Shown in pieces: positions 1 to 5,962 of a DNA stretch of 5,962 bases. Source of the DNA: Bacteroidales bacterium (lineage in GTDB: Bacteria; Bacteroidota; Bacteroidia; Bacteroidales; VadinHA17); assembly GCA_025455505.1 (NCBI GenBank), contig JALOMK010000149.1:1-5962 (forward strand), written 5' to 3'. A program made the translations under genes and the position numbers. How positions within the stretch are numbered: position 1 is the stretch's first letter; each line of letters starts with the position of its first letter. The notes beneath the pieces were generated by a model that was not told the DNA's origin, searched no databases, and worked only from the letters and a program-made list of their open reading frames with translations.

Positions 1-1750
1 CTGTTGATTTGCTGCTCCCAAGAAGAGTGTCAGGTATTGCGATAAGCTCAATGCCGTAGTCTTTGCCGAGGTTGCGTGAATATTGCTTCCTCTGCGGATC
101 GTTCCAGTGCTCATGGATTCCAAGGCTGCCAAGAGGCTTTCCGCTCCTGTCAGGGTCATAAGTGATGCCCTGTGGCCAGTTCCGGCTGTCGGCTGCCTGG
201 TGAAGGTAGTCATCGACACCATAGACATTTGCCATGCTTTCATATGCATTGTTGGCAGGGCTGTGACTGTAGGTGCCGTTCCATTCGCTTCTCAGGAAAT
301 CGTAACATACAGATTCGAGCGCCACCTGATCCTGCGACATGAATACAGAATTGCACCAGTCGTTATTGAAGGGGGACATGAAATACTTAACCGGGACCCT
401 CGTCTCGTTTGAACCACCTCCGTACAAGCCGTCAACTACGAAAAGGAGAGTGTTTCTCCCAAGGTACCTGCTTCCCATAATGTCAACAAGTACCCTGTAT
501 TTGCCATACCCGTTGTTTGTGGGGCTTCCGAGCGATACAGGCGATACCAGCGAGTAATGCAGGTGGAATGCTGATGGCCTGCCCTGAGTTCCGAAATGAT
601 TTTTTGCAGTCAGGGTTATGCCTGCCCTGCCATGCGGTTTAAGGTTTGCAACATTGATCATGTAGTCGGCATTCTCAACAAAGTCATAAAGCTTGTCGCT
701 CTCTTTTCCATCTGAATAGAAAATCAATTCCTTATCGGTGGGCCTAATTAGGGTGCGACCCCATTTTTCTGACATCCTGTCAACATATACCACATCAGGA
801 AATTCAGTTGCCCAGATATCATAATTATGCCCGAATATATGGCTGATCGGATCGCCAATCGCAATATCCTTCTGGTCAACCCCGGCTACATATACAAGCT
901 CCCGCAGCAGTTCCAGCACTACGTTGGGATATGTTTCACAGGTTCCCGAATAGCCTCTTTTTGCATCTTCTCCTGTTGTAATTCTATCAGGAATGTAGAA
1001 GCCATTGTTTATGTCGTCGTTTCTGAGTTTTGCGTTGGCGGTACCCTGGTTGATCTTTATGAATATTTTTTCACCTGCGCTGTAACTCCTGGCTTTGCCC
1101 GATTTAGAGAGGTTAAATGACCTGAAAAGCGCGTCCCAGGATTCTGCCATTGTTTTCTTACCGGCAAGTTTCATTACAGATTCAGCAACCATCCTGTTTA
1201 CAACACCCTGGTTGGTATTTTCAGGTTTGTAAAGATCAAATGAATTGATGCAGTTTTCGTTTGTGGCTTTGGGGTTCCAGGCCCAGACGACCCTTCCTGG
1301 ATTTACTCCCGTACCCTTGCCAAATGGCTGATTAGGGCCATCGGCAGGTCCCGCTTTCCCGGCTTCCTGGAATGCAGTGGCGGAGTTCTGAGCCGGAGAT
1401 ACAGCGAGGAGGACCACCATTGCGAAAAGTGCTGTTGCCGAGGCGGCATACCTTATATTAATAATGCGGGACGAAGTTTTCCGCGAAATGAAAGTAAGGC
1501 CTGCAACTGAAAGTAACCAGATAACAAACCCTGACATGAAAGGGGCAGCCACCCTCATGCAGGGATAAGCCGCACGGCTTGGCTTCGGTATAACCCTTAT
1601 TAGAAACCATGCAGTTGACACGATGCCGATAGCTATTGTCAAAACTCCCGCAGGAATTCTGTATTTTTTCAATCGATCCCTGAAACGGCCCGGTGCTCCT
1701 TTCAGTTTTTCAACATCAAAGCCCGATCTTTTTATTCGCATGTCTTTCAT
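1..1750 (-). CDS. Membrane-anchored DUF362 domain protein, C-terminus cut by window edge
   Basis: The minus-strand frame is open for 583 codons from an ATG at 1750 to the left edge, with no stop seen. Residues about 32-54, 70-89 and 101-119 are hydrophobic and look like three membrane helices. A low-complexity linker follows, then a large soluble domain from about residue 150. That domain fits DUF362 (PF04015): the family-typical block NVANLKPHGRAG at 367-378 followed by LTAKNHFG (380-387), a GTCETYPNVV segment at 269-278, VVDGLYGG at 438-445, and SQDQVALESVCYDF at 472-485. DUF362 proteins have no firmly known biochemical function; some members carry Fe-S ferredoxin domains, but none is visible here. 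The segment LGIHEHWND at 543-551 recalls the end of other DUF362 proteins, so probably little is missing. An in-frame ATG at 1741 (Met4) is an alternative start; neither start has a Shine-Dalgarno sequence. The gene is divergent from the GH88 gene. The family call is firm; the role is unknown. Confidence 0.9.
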   Translation of the reverse strand, partial: MKDMRIKRSGFDVEKLKGAPGRFRDRLKKYRIPAGVLTIAIGIVSTAWFLIRVIPKPSRAAYPCMRVAAPFMSGFVIWLLSVAGLTFISRKTSSRIINIRYAASATALFAMVVLLAVSPAQNSATAFQEAGKAGPADGPNQPFGKGTGVNPGRVVWAWNPKATNENCINSFDLYKPENTNQGVVNRMVAESVMKLAGKKTMAESWDALFRSFNLSKSGKARSYSAGEKIFIKINQGTANAKLRNDDINNGFYIPDRITTGEDAKRGYSGTCETYPNVVLELLRELVYVAGVDQKDIAIGDPISHIFGHNYDIWATEFPDVVYVDRMSEKWGRTLIRPTDKELIFYSDGKESDKLYDFVENADYMINVANLKPHGRAGITLTAKNHFGTQGRPSAFHLHYSLVSPVSLGSPTNNGYGKYRVLVDIMGSRYLGRNTLLFVVDGLYGGGSNETRVPVKYFMSPFNNDWCNSVFMSQDQVALESVCYDFLRSEWNGTYSHSPANNAYESMANVYGVDDYLHQAADSRNWPQGITYDPDRSGKPLGSLGIHEHWNDPQRKQYSRNLGKDYGIELIAIPDTLLGSSKST

Positions 1751-2036
1751 AAAACTTAGAAGGTTCCCATATGACGGCTTGCAAGCTCCGATCTTAAAAG
1801 TAGGAATAAAACAATTTAAATAATTCAGGTTTAAGACAATTTAAGAATATTTAACACCTTCCAGATAAGCCCTTAAAGGTTTTATGTACTGTTATGTAAC
1901 ATGTTTTCTACAGAAGATCTAATTTAGGTCAAATATTTTTCAAATGCAATTTGTATTTTAGAGTCCTGTAATTACTCTTAAACACTGTGTCCCGGACCTG
2001 TTATTGAATGTAATAATTATTAAATGCCTGGCCGAA
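1751..2036. promoter_or_regulatory. AT-rich divergent intergenic region between DUF362 and GH88 genes
   Basis: This 286-base spacer must hold the promoters of both flanking genes. I see no exact Bacteroidota -7 box (TAnnTTTG) on either strand. One-mismatch candidates are TATTTTAG at 1954-1961 (plus, towards GH88) and TACTTTTA at 1802-1795 (minus, about 45 bases before the DUF362 start); neither has a clear TTTG at -33. The spacer also contains the phased TTTAA repeat listed separately and a short inverted repeat, TGTTA-TG-TAACA, at 1890-1901 that could be an operator half-site pair or chance. No reading frame of note lies inside it. The promoter assignments are inference. Confidence 0.45.
1830..1855. 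repeat. Three TTTAA(G/C) units at exact 10-bp spacing
   Basis: TTTAAG occurs at 1830-1835 and again at 1840-1845, followed by TTTAAC at 1850-1855, each unit starting 10 bases after the last. A further TTTAAA lies at 1815-1820, and the 9-mer ACAATTTAA appears twice (1811-1819 and 1836-1844). Spacing near one helical turn would place the units on one face of the DNA, as in intrinsically bent DNA or stacked regulator sites. The region is AT-rich, so chance is a serious alternative. Confidence 0.4.
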
Positions 2037-3224
2037 ATGAAAAATCAACTTATTGTCATCACTCTCACCGGATTGTTGCTTGCTGCGTGTTCAGCAGAAA
2101 AACCCATGGAAAAGGTAATAAGCGAATCCCTCGCAGTCGCCATGCAGAAATATGACCTTATGGCTCAGGAAATGAAAAGCATGCCTGACAGGCTTCCCCG
2201 GACTCTCGACACCGAAGGCAAGTTGCGTACTGAAGGTTCAGGGTGGTGGACAAGCGGCTTTTTCCCGGGCAGTCTCTGGTATCTCTATGAATATTCAGGA
2301 GATCAGAAGTTCAGGGACTATGCGTATGAGATGACAGCGAGGGTTGAAAAGCAAAAATTCAATACAAAGAGCCATGATGTCGGTTTCATGCTCTATTGCA
2401 GTTTTGGCAATGGCCTTCGCCTGGCAGGGGAGGAGAGCTATAACGAAGTTCTGCTGACAGGTGCCCGCTCACTGAGTACGAGGTTCAGGGCGAACATCGG
2501 CTGCCTACAGTCGTGGGAGGCAAACAAAAAATGGCAATTCCCGGTGATAATAGATAATATGATGAACCTTGAACTCCTCATGTGGGCCTTCAGGAAATCG
2601 GGTGATTCAACTTTCTATGATATTGCAGTTACACACGCCGACACAACAATGCTGAACCATTACAGGCCCGATTTCAGTTCCTGGCATGTAGTGTCATATG
2701 ACACGATATCGGGAAAAGTGATGGTGAAGCAGACCCACCAGGGATATTCAGATGAATCAGCATGGGCCAGGGGACAGGTCTGGGGCCTTTACGGTTATAC
2801 AGTCATGTACAGGGAAACGAAACTTGAGCGCTACCTGAAACAAGCTGAACGAGTGGCAGATTTCCTGATCAACCATCCGAACATGCCTGCTGACGGGATT
2901 CCTTACTGGGACTTCAACGCACCGGATATCCCTGCTGCCCTGCGCGATGCCTCCGCAGCCTCAATAATGGCGTCGGCCCTTATTGAACTCAGCGGCTATG
3001 TTGAGGCCGGATCCTCGGCTGCCTATATGGCATTTGCCGAAAAACAGGTGAGGGCTCTTGCTTCACCTGAGTACCTGGCAGCCCCTGAAGAGAACGGCAA
3101 TTTTATAATAAAGCATGGAGTTGGTCATCTCCCGGGAAAAAGCGAAGTTGATGTACCGCTCACATACGGTGATTACTACTTTATTGAAGCACTGATGCGC
3201 CTGAGGAACCTGCAGGGCAAATAG
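2037..3224 (+). CDS. Glycoside hydrolase family 88 lipoprotein (unsaturated glucuronyl hydrolase)
   Basis: The 395-residue product is predicted to hydrolyse the unsaturated (delta-4,5) uronic acid from the non-reducing end of oligosaccharides made by polysaccharide lyases, releasing a sugar that rearranges to the 5-keto-4-deoxyuronate form. The N-terminus is a lipoprotein signal: basic start, hydrophobic core, lipobox LLAAC with the lipidated Cys at 18 followed by Ser, which suggests attachment to an envelope membrane. The GH88 alpha6/alpha6 barrel fills the rest. WWTSGFFPG is at 70-78; HDVGF at 113-117 carries the Asp (114) equivalent to Asp88 of Bacillus sp. GL1 UGL; IDNMMNLELL at 172-181 carries the catalytic Asp (173) equivalent to Asp149. 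ARGQVWGLYG is at 244-253 and YWDFNAP at 290-296. Length is normal for the family. The frame extends upstream to a TTG at 2004, but that would put 11 residues before the signal peptide, so the ATG at 2037 is preferred. Substrate (glycosaminoglycan, ulvan or other) cannot be told. GH105 is a less likely relative. Confidence 0.93.
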   Translation: MKNQLIVITLTGLLLAACSAEKPMEKVISESLAVAMQKYDLMAQEMKSMPDRLPRTLDTEGKLRTEGSGWWTSGFFPGSLWYLYEYSGDQKFRDYAYEMTARVEKQKFNTKSHDVGFMLYCSFGNGLRLAGEESYNEVLLTGARSLSTRFRANIGCLQSWEANKKWQFPVIIDNMMNLELLMWAFRKSGDSTFYDIAVTHADTTMLNHYRPDFSSWHVVSYDTISGKVMVKQTHQGYSDESAWARGQVWGLYGYTVMYRETKLERYLKQAERVADFLINHPNMPADGIPYWDFNAPDIPAALRDASAASIMASALIELSGYVEAGSSAAYMAFAEKQVRALASPEYLAAPEENGNFIIKHGVGHLPGKSEVDVPLTYGDYYFIEALMRLRNLQGK

Positions 3225-3236
3225 ACCCTGGGCAGG
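3209..3236 (+). terminator. Imperfect hairpin over the GH88 stop codon, possible terminator
   Basis: CCTGCAGGG (3209-3217) can pair with CCCT (3226-3229) plus GCAGG (3232-3236), giving nine G-C-rich base pairs with a two-base GG bulge and an eight-base loop that contains the TAG stop. No T-run follows directly; the first T-tract (TTTTTT, 3276-3281) is about 40 bases on. It could end or protect the GH88 transcript, or act in both directions for the convergent dehydrogenase gene, whose stop is at 3280-3282. Canonical intrinsic termination is not supported, so the function is tentative. Confidence 0.35.
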
Positions 3237-3279
3237 CATAAACTCATTGAAGACCAGGAAGAATAATGCTTTTCGTTTT

Positions 3280-4314
3280 TTAGAAATCTATCATTGCCTT
3301 CATCACTCCGTCCCTGTATCCTGCAACAAGATCGAATGCTTCTTTCGCCTTGCTGAACGGGAAACGGTGGGTTACCATCCTGTCTGTGGCAATTTTCCCT
3401 GAGGCCATCATTTCAATTGATGTTTCAACACAGCCATTCTGGCGGCGGATGAAGATAATCGATATTTCCCTTCTCCTTGCTGTCTCGGCATTCAAGGTCC
3501 AGGAGTCGAATTCCGGGATACCTACAACTATTAGTTTACCTCCCGGTTTCAGCAGTCTGAGGGCCTCGTCGAGAGCATCCTGTTTGCCGCAGCATTCGAA
3601 CACATAATCGAAGCCCGTCTTTACACTTCCGGTAAATTTCGAAACTATGTCCTCCCTGCCGGGATTTCCGGTTAAGCGGGCCCCTTCCCTGACGGCAATT
3701 CCCAGCCGTTCCTCAATCATGTCAGTAACGCAGATGCCCGTTGCCCCCTCAGCACCCGCGGCTAGCATAACGCTCATTCCAATAGGACCGAAACCAAGGA
3801 TTGCAATGTCGCGACCACTGACATCCCCGGCCTGGCTGACAGAATAAACTCCAATGGCAAGTGGTTCCGAAATAGAGCCATGATCGGCATTAAGAACTGC
3901 CGGCAGGGGGAAGCAGCTTGTTTCAGGCATAACTATATATTCCGACAGGCAGCCCTCAGCCTGTCCGGGGCATCCGAGGAATCTAAGCTTCCTGCATGTG
4001 TGATGCCTGCCCGCCCTGCACTGGTCGCATTCAAAACAGGGCATTGCAGGTTCGATAGCTACGATGTCACCCTGCTTTACCGTTTTTACCCCGCTTCCAA
4101 CTCCGGCAACTATCCCGGCACCTTCATGTCCCACCGCGAAGGGATATACGACCTTCTGGGATCCTATATTACCCTGTGTGTAATAATGAATGTCGGAACC
4201 GCAGATCCCCAGGACTTTCATCCTGATAAGCACATCCTTCGGACCTGTTATTACGGGATCGGGAACTTCAATCATTTCCATCATTCCTATGCCGGTGAGT
4301 TTGAATGTCTTCAT
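3280..4314 (-). CDS. Zinc-dependent medium-chain dehydrogenase, sorbitol/xylitol dehydrogenase type
   Basis: The 344-residue product should be a cytoplasmic NAD-dependent oxidoreductase that oxidises a polyol or sugar. GICGSDIHYY at 36-45 supplies catalytic-zinc Cys38, GHEGAG at 62-67 supplies His63 and Glu64, and SEPLAIG at 149-155 contains the conserved Glu151. The structural zinc lobe is present with four cysteines at 93, 96, 99 and 107. The Rossmann glycine motif GFGPIG is at 174-179, and Asp198 at the end of the second strand (VTDMIEER) favours NAD over NADP. The C-terminal segment VTHRFPFSKAKEAFD (314-328) closely recalls sorbitol dehydrogenases. The frame extends to an ATG at 4347, but that codon overlaps the predicted -7 promoter box, and the family N-terminus begins at MKTFKLTGIG, so the ATG at 4314 is chosen. 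It is convergent with GH88 (55 bases apart) and divergent from the isochorismatase gene. L-threonine 3-dehydrogenase or another sugar dehydrogenase remains possible; the exact substrate is unknown. Confidence 0.92.
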   Translation of the reverse strand: MKTFKLTGIGMMEMIEVPDPVITGPKDVLIRMKVLGICGSDIHYYTQGNIGSQKVVYPFAVGHEGAGIVAGVGSGVKTVKQGDIVAIEPAMPCFECDQCRAGRHHTCRKLRFLGCPGQAEGCLSEYIVMPETSCFPLPAVLNADHGSISEPLAIGVYSVSQAGDVSGRDIAILGFGPIGMSVMLAAGAEGATGICVTDMIEERLGIAVREGARLTGNPGREDIVSKFTGSVKTGFDYVFECCGKQDALDEALRLLKPGGKLIVVGIPEFDSWTLNAETARRREISIIFIRRQNGCVETSIEMMASGKIATDRMVTHRFPFSKAKEAFDLVAGYRDGVMKAMIDF

Positions 4315-4471
4315 CTTAAAAGTATTGAGCAAGACAAATATATTCATTGCAGTCCATAAACGAACACTTAAAATTCATACTTTTATTGTCTGCTGCCCGC
4401 TTATGAACCGGCTTTTTCCCGGGTCATTTATTCCGTGGCTGTAAAATTATTTAAACTGTTATCGTCTTATT
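4315..4471. promoter_or_regulatory. Divergent intergenic region, dehydrogenase / isochorismatase
   Basis: This 157-base spacer separates two divergently transcribed genes. The leftward promoter is described separately. For the rightward operon the best -7 candidate is TACTTTTA (4378-4385, one mismatch from TAnnTTTG), but no TTTG lies at the right distance and the leader would be about 80 bases. I see no Shine-Dalgarno sequence before the ATG at 4472. No riboswitch-like structure is recognisable. Confidence 0.35.
4335..4364 (-). promoter_or_regulatory. Bacteroidota-type promoter for the dehydrogenase gene
   Basis: On the minus strand TATATTTG (4342 to 4335) matches the Bacteroidota -7 consensus TAnnTTTG exactly. 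TTCG (4364 to 4361), one mismatch from the -33 element TTTG, lies 18 bases upstream, close to the usual spacing. Transcription would begin around 4328-4330, giving a leader of about 15 bases before the ATG at 4314. This excludes the longer frame start at 4347. The -7 match is seen directly; promoter activity is inferred. Confidence 0.6.
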
Positions 4472-5014
4472 ATGAGAATATTGAAAGAAGATTCGATCGC
4501 CGTTCTTGTTGATGTCCAGGAAAAGCTGCTTCCGCACATTCACGAAGGTGAGGAAATCCTGAAGCGAACGGCCAGGCTGATAGAAGGGCTCCGGCTTCTT
4601 GAGGTGCCTGTTATTGTAACCCAGCAGTATACGAAGGGACTTGGTCCCACTCATCCGCTGCTCGCGCAAGGAATGCATGAATTCAGTTACATTGAGAAGA
4701 TCTCCTTCAGCTGCTGCGGGGAAGCTTCATTCATCGACAGGCTTCGCGAATCGGGAAAGAAGACTGTAATACTTTTCGGGATAGAGACTCATGTATGCGT
4801 TCTCCAGACCTGTCTTGACCTCCTTCATTCGGGATATAAGCCGGTACTCGTATATGACTGTGTATCGTCGAGGCGACCTGAGGAAAAAAGAATTGCAGCC
4901 GAAAGGATGAAACAGGAGGGAGCCGTTGTTACAACATTCGAGAGCATACTCTTCGAACTTGCAAGGGTTGCCGGAACTGAGGTGTTTAAAAAGATTTCGG
5001 GACTTGTAAAATAG
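4472..5014 (+). CDS. Isochorismatase-superfamily cysteine hydrolase, ISOC1/ISOC2-like
   Basis: The 180-residue cytoplasmic protein is a complete single-domain cysteine hydrolase. The catalytic triad is visible: Asp14 in VLVDVQEKL (11-19), Lys76 in EKISFSC (75-81), and nucleophile Cys109 in GIETHVC (103-109), which also contains the Ile-Glu pair expected at the family's cis-peptide. The segments LLEVPVIVTQQYTKGLGPT (42-60) and ERMKQEGAVVTT (144-155) are, from memory, very close to the vertebrate ISOC1/ISOC2 subgroup, which is distinct from true isochorismatases and nicotinamidases. The nicotinamidase metal site is not evident. Members of this subgroup have no settled physiological substrate; amide or ester hydrolysis is the family chemistry. 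The gene lies 22 bases upstream of the sugar kinase on the same strand, so the two are probably co-transcribed. The start ATG fits the family N-terminus. The superfamily call is firm and the substrate unknown. Confidence 0.9.
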   Translation: MRILKEDSIAVLVDVQEKLLPHIHEGEEILKRTARLIEGLRLLEVPVIVTQQYTKGLGPTHPLLAQGMHEFSYIEKISFSCCGEASFIDRLRESGKKTVILFGIETHVCVLQTCLDLLHSGYKPVLVYDCVSSRRPEEKRIAAERMKQEGAVVTTFESILFELARVAGTEVFKKISGLVK

Positions 5015-5036
5015 CCTGAATTAATCATTTACAGCA

Positions 5037-5962
5037 ATGAGAAGAATCTACGGCATCGGTGAGACAGTCTATGACATTATTTTCAAGCAGGGTGAGCCCC
5101 GTGCTGCAAAACCAGGCGGATCGGTGCTCAACAGCATGGTTTCCATTGGCAGGCTGGGGCTTCCGGCTTTTTTCATAAGTGAATACGGGGCCGACAATGT
5201 GGGTGCCATTATAGACGGGTTCCTGTCCGGGAACGGTGTTGATACATCCCATGTCCATAAATTTACTGGCGGCAGTACCTCACTTGCGCTTGCCTTCCTG
5301 AATGAAAATAATGATGCCAGCTATACATTCTATAAGGATTTTCCATCGAAGAGGCTCGACGTGGAGTTTCCCGATGCCGGAAAGGACGACATAGTACAGT
5401 GCGGCTCCTTCTACGCCGTTTGGCCCGAGATAAGGCCGAGATTCCGCGGCTTTACCCTTAAGGCCGGCAATAACGGGGCATTTATTTACTATGATCCGAA
5501 TTTCAGGAAAACTCATATCTCCGACCTTGAAAAGCTAAGGCCGATGATAATCGAGAACATGATGACTGCAACGATTGTGAGAGGTTCCGATGAAGACTTT
5601 GTGAATATCTTCGGCGCCAGCGGACCTGATGCTTCATGGAAGGAAGTCAGCAAATACTGCGGCTGCCTTATTTACACATCGAGCTCGGAAGGAGTATGGG
5701 TGCGGACGAAATCATATTCCGGGAAATTTCCGGTAAAGAAGATTAAGCCTGTGAGTACGATAGGAGCAGGTGACAACTTCAATGCCGGAATAATATCGTC
5801 GCTTTATATGATGAATGCCGGGAAATCAGATGTTGACTCACTTTCGGGCGAACAATGGAAGCAGATCATAAGCAGTGGCGTTGAGTTCGCATCCCATGTC
5901 TGCATGAGCTACGAAAACTATATTGACCTCGCATTTGCAAGGAGGTACCTCTCTGCTTCAAG
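5037..5962 (+). CDS. PfkB-family carbohydrate kinase, C-terminus cut by window edge
   Basis: 308 codons are visible from an ATG at 5037 with no stop before the right edge; PfkB kinases are usually about 300-330 residues, so only a short tail should be missing. The protein should transfer phosphate from ATP to a sugar hydroxyl in the cytoplasm. PfkB signature 1 is seen as PGGSVLNSMVSIGRLG (26-41), and signature 2 as STIGAGDNFNAG (240-251), with the anion-hole GAGD and catalytic base Asp246. YYDPNFR at 151-157 and VRGSDEDF at 181-188 are typical of the fructokinase/2-keto-3-deoxygluconate kinase branch. From memory it resembles a kinase widely conserved in Bacteroidales, usually annotated only as carbohydrate kinase. 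The gene follows the isochorismatase gene by 22 bases and has no Shine-Dalgarno sequence or promoter of its own in that gap. Fructose, ribose, 2-keto-3-deoxygluconate and other sugars all remain possible substrates. Confidence 0.92.
   Translation, partial: MRRIYGIGETVYDIIFKQGEPRAAKPGGSVLNSMVSIGRLGLPAFFISEYGADNVGAIIDGFLSGNGVDTSHVHKFTGGSTSLALAFLNENNDASYTFYKDFPSKRLDVEFPDAGKDDIVQCGSFYAVWPEIRPRFRGFTLKAGNNGAFIYYDPNFRKTHISDLEKLRPMIIENMMTATIVRGSDEDFVNIFGASGPDASWKEVSKYCGCLIYTSSSEGVWVRTKSYSGKFPVKKIKPVSTIGAGDNFNAGIISSLYMMNAGKSDVDSLSGEQWKQIISSGVEFASHVCMSYENYIDLAFARRYLSAS

Noticed and set aside
83..1120. Plus-strand open frames at 83-412, 339-557 and 827-1120
   Set aside because: They lie opposite the continuous minus-strand DUF362 frame, which carries recognisable family motifs; the plus-strand products look like nothing known.
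1756..1770. Minus-strand mini-frame (Met-Gly-Thr-Phe-stop) just before the DUF362 start, a possible leader peptide
   Set aside because: Four codons with no attenuator-like structure or ribosome site nearby; easily chance.
1623..1823. Plus-strand 66-residue frame across the DUF362 start
   Set aside because: It is mostly antisense to the DUF362 N-terminus and resembles no known protein.
1856..1880. ACCTT ... AAGGT inverted repeat as a terminator or operator
   Set aside because: Five pairs with a 15-base loop in AT-rich DNA is within chance, and no T-tract follows.
2004..2036. TTG start extending the GH88 protein by 11 residues
   Set aside because: It would bury the lipoprotein signal peptide, which begins cleanly at the ATG at 2037.
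4410..4427. CCGG/CCCGGG-containing possible hairpin in the leader of the isochorismatase gene
   Set aside because: Only about four pairs form without bulges, and it matches no known riboswitch or attenuator.
3350..4444. Plus-strand frames at 3350-3607, 3647-3847, 3880-4359 and 4190-4444
   Set aside because: All but the right-hand end lie opposite the zinc dehydrogenase, whose metal and cofactor motifs prove the minus-strand frame; the remainder overlaps the dehydrogenase promoter.
4451..5516. Minus-strand frames at 4451-4678, 4825-5028, 5025-5258 and 5280-5516
   Set aside because: They are antisense to the isochorismatase and PfkB genes, which show intact catalytic motifs on the plus strand.

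Overview
The window looks like ordinary chromosomal sequence from a member of the Bacteroidota, probably a Bacteroidales/Marinilabiliales-type organism. The clues are: an exact Bacteroidota-type -7 promoter box (TATATTTG) upstream of one gene, no convincing Shine-Dalgarno sequences before any start, a lipoprotein glycoside hydrolase, and a PfkB sugar kinase that resembles, from memory, a kinase widely conserved in Bacteroides and its relatives. No database search was run, so the taxonomic call is inference.

Layout, left to right. (1) A long minus-strand gene starts at 1750 and runs off the left edge. It encodes a protein with three N-terminal membrane segments followed by a DUF362 domain; its 583 visible codons contain no stop. 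(2) A 286-base AT-rich divergent spacer (1751-2036) holds a 10-bp-phased TTTAA repeat. (3) A plus-strand gene at 2037-3224 encodes a lipoprotein of glycoside hydrolase family 88 (unsaturated glucuronyl hydrolase). An imperfect hairpin lies over its stop codon. (4) A convergent minus-strand gene at 3280-4314 encodes a zinc-dependent medium-chain dehydrogenase of the sorbitol/xylitol dehydrogenase type. (5) A 157-base divergent spacer contains the dehydrogenase promoter. (6) Two closely spaced plus-strand genes, probably one operon, encode a cysteine hydrolase of the isochorismatase superfamily (ISOC1/ISOC2-like, 4472-5014) and a PfkB-family sugar kinase (from 5037, cut by the right edge).

How the genes may work together: GH88 removes the unsaturated uronic acid left at the end of oligosaccharides by polysaccharide lyases. 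An NAD-dependent polyol/sugar dehydrogenase and a sugar kinase are plausible later steps in sugar or uronate breakdown. However, the genes are not in one operon, and the window contains no SusC/SusD pair, lyase, KduI, KduD or aldolase. A joint pathway is therefore only a hypothesis.

There are no RNA genes, insertion sequences, CRISPR arrays, phage genes or defence genes visible, and I see no convincing undescribed system. The most useful observations are the dehydrogenase promoter that fixes its start codon, the membrane-anchored DUF362 architecture, the phased repeat, the hairpin at the GH88 stop, and the isochorismatase-kinase pairing.
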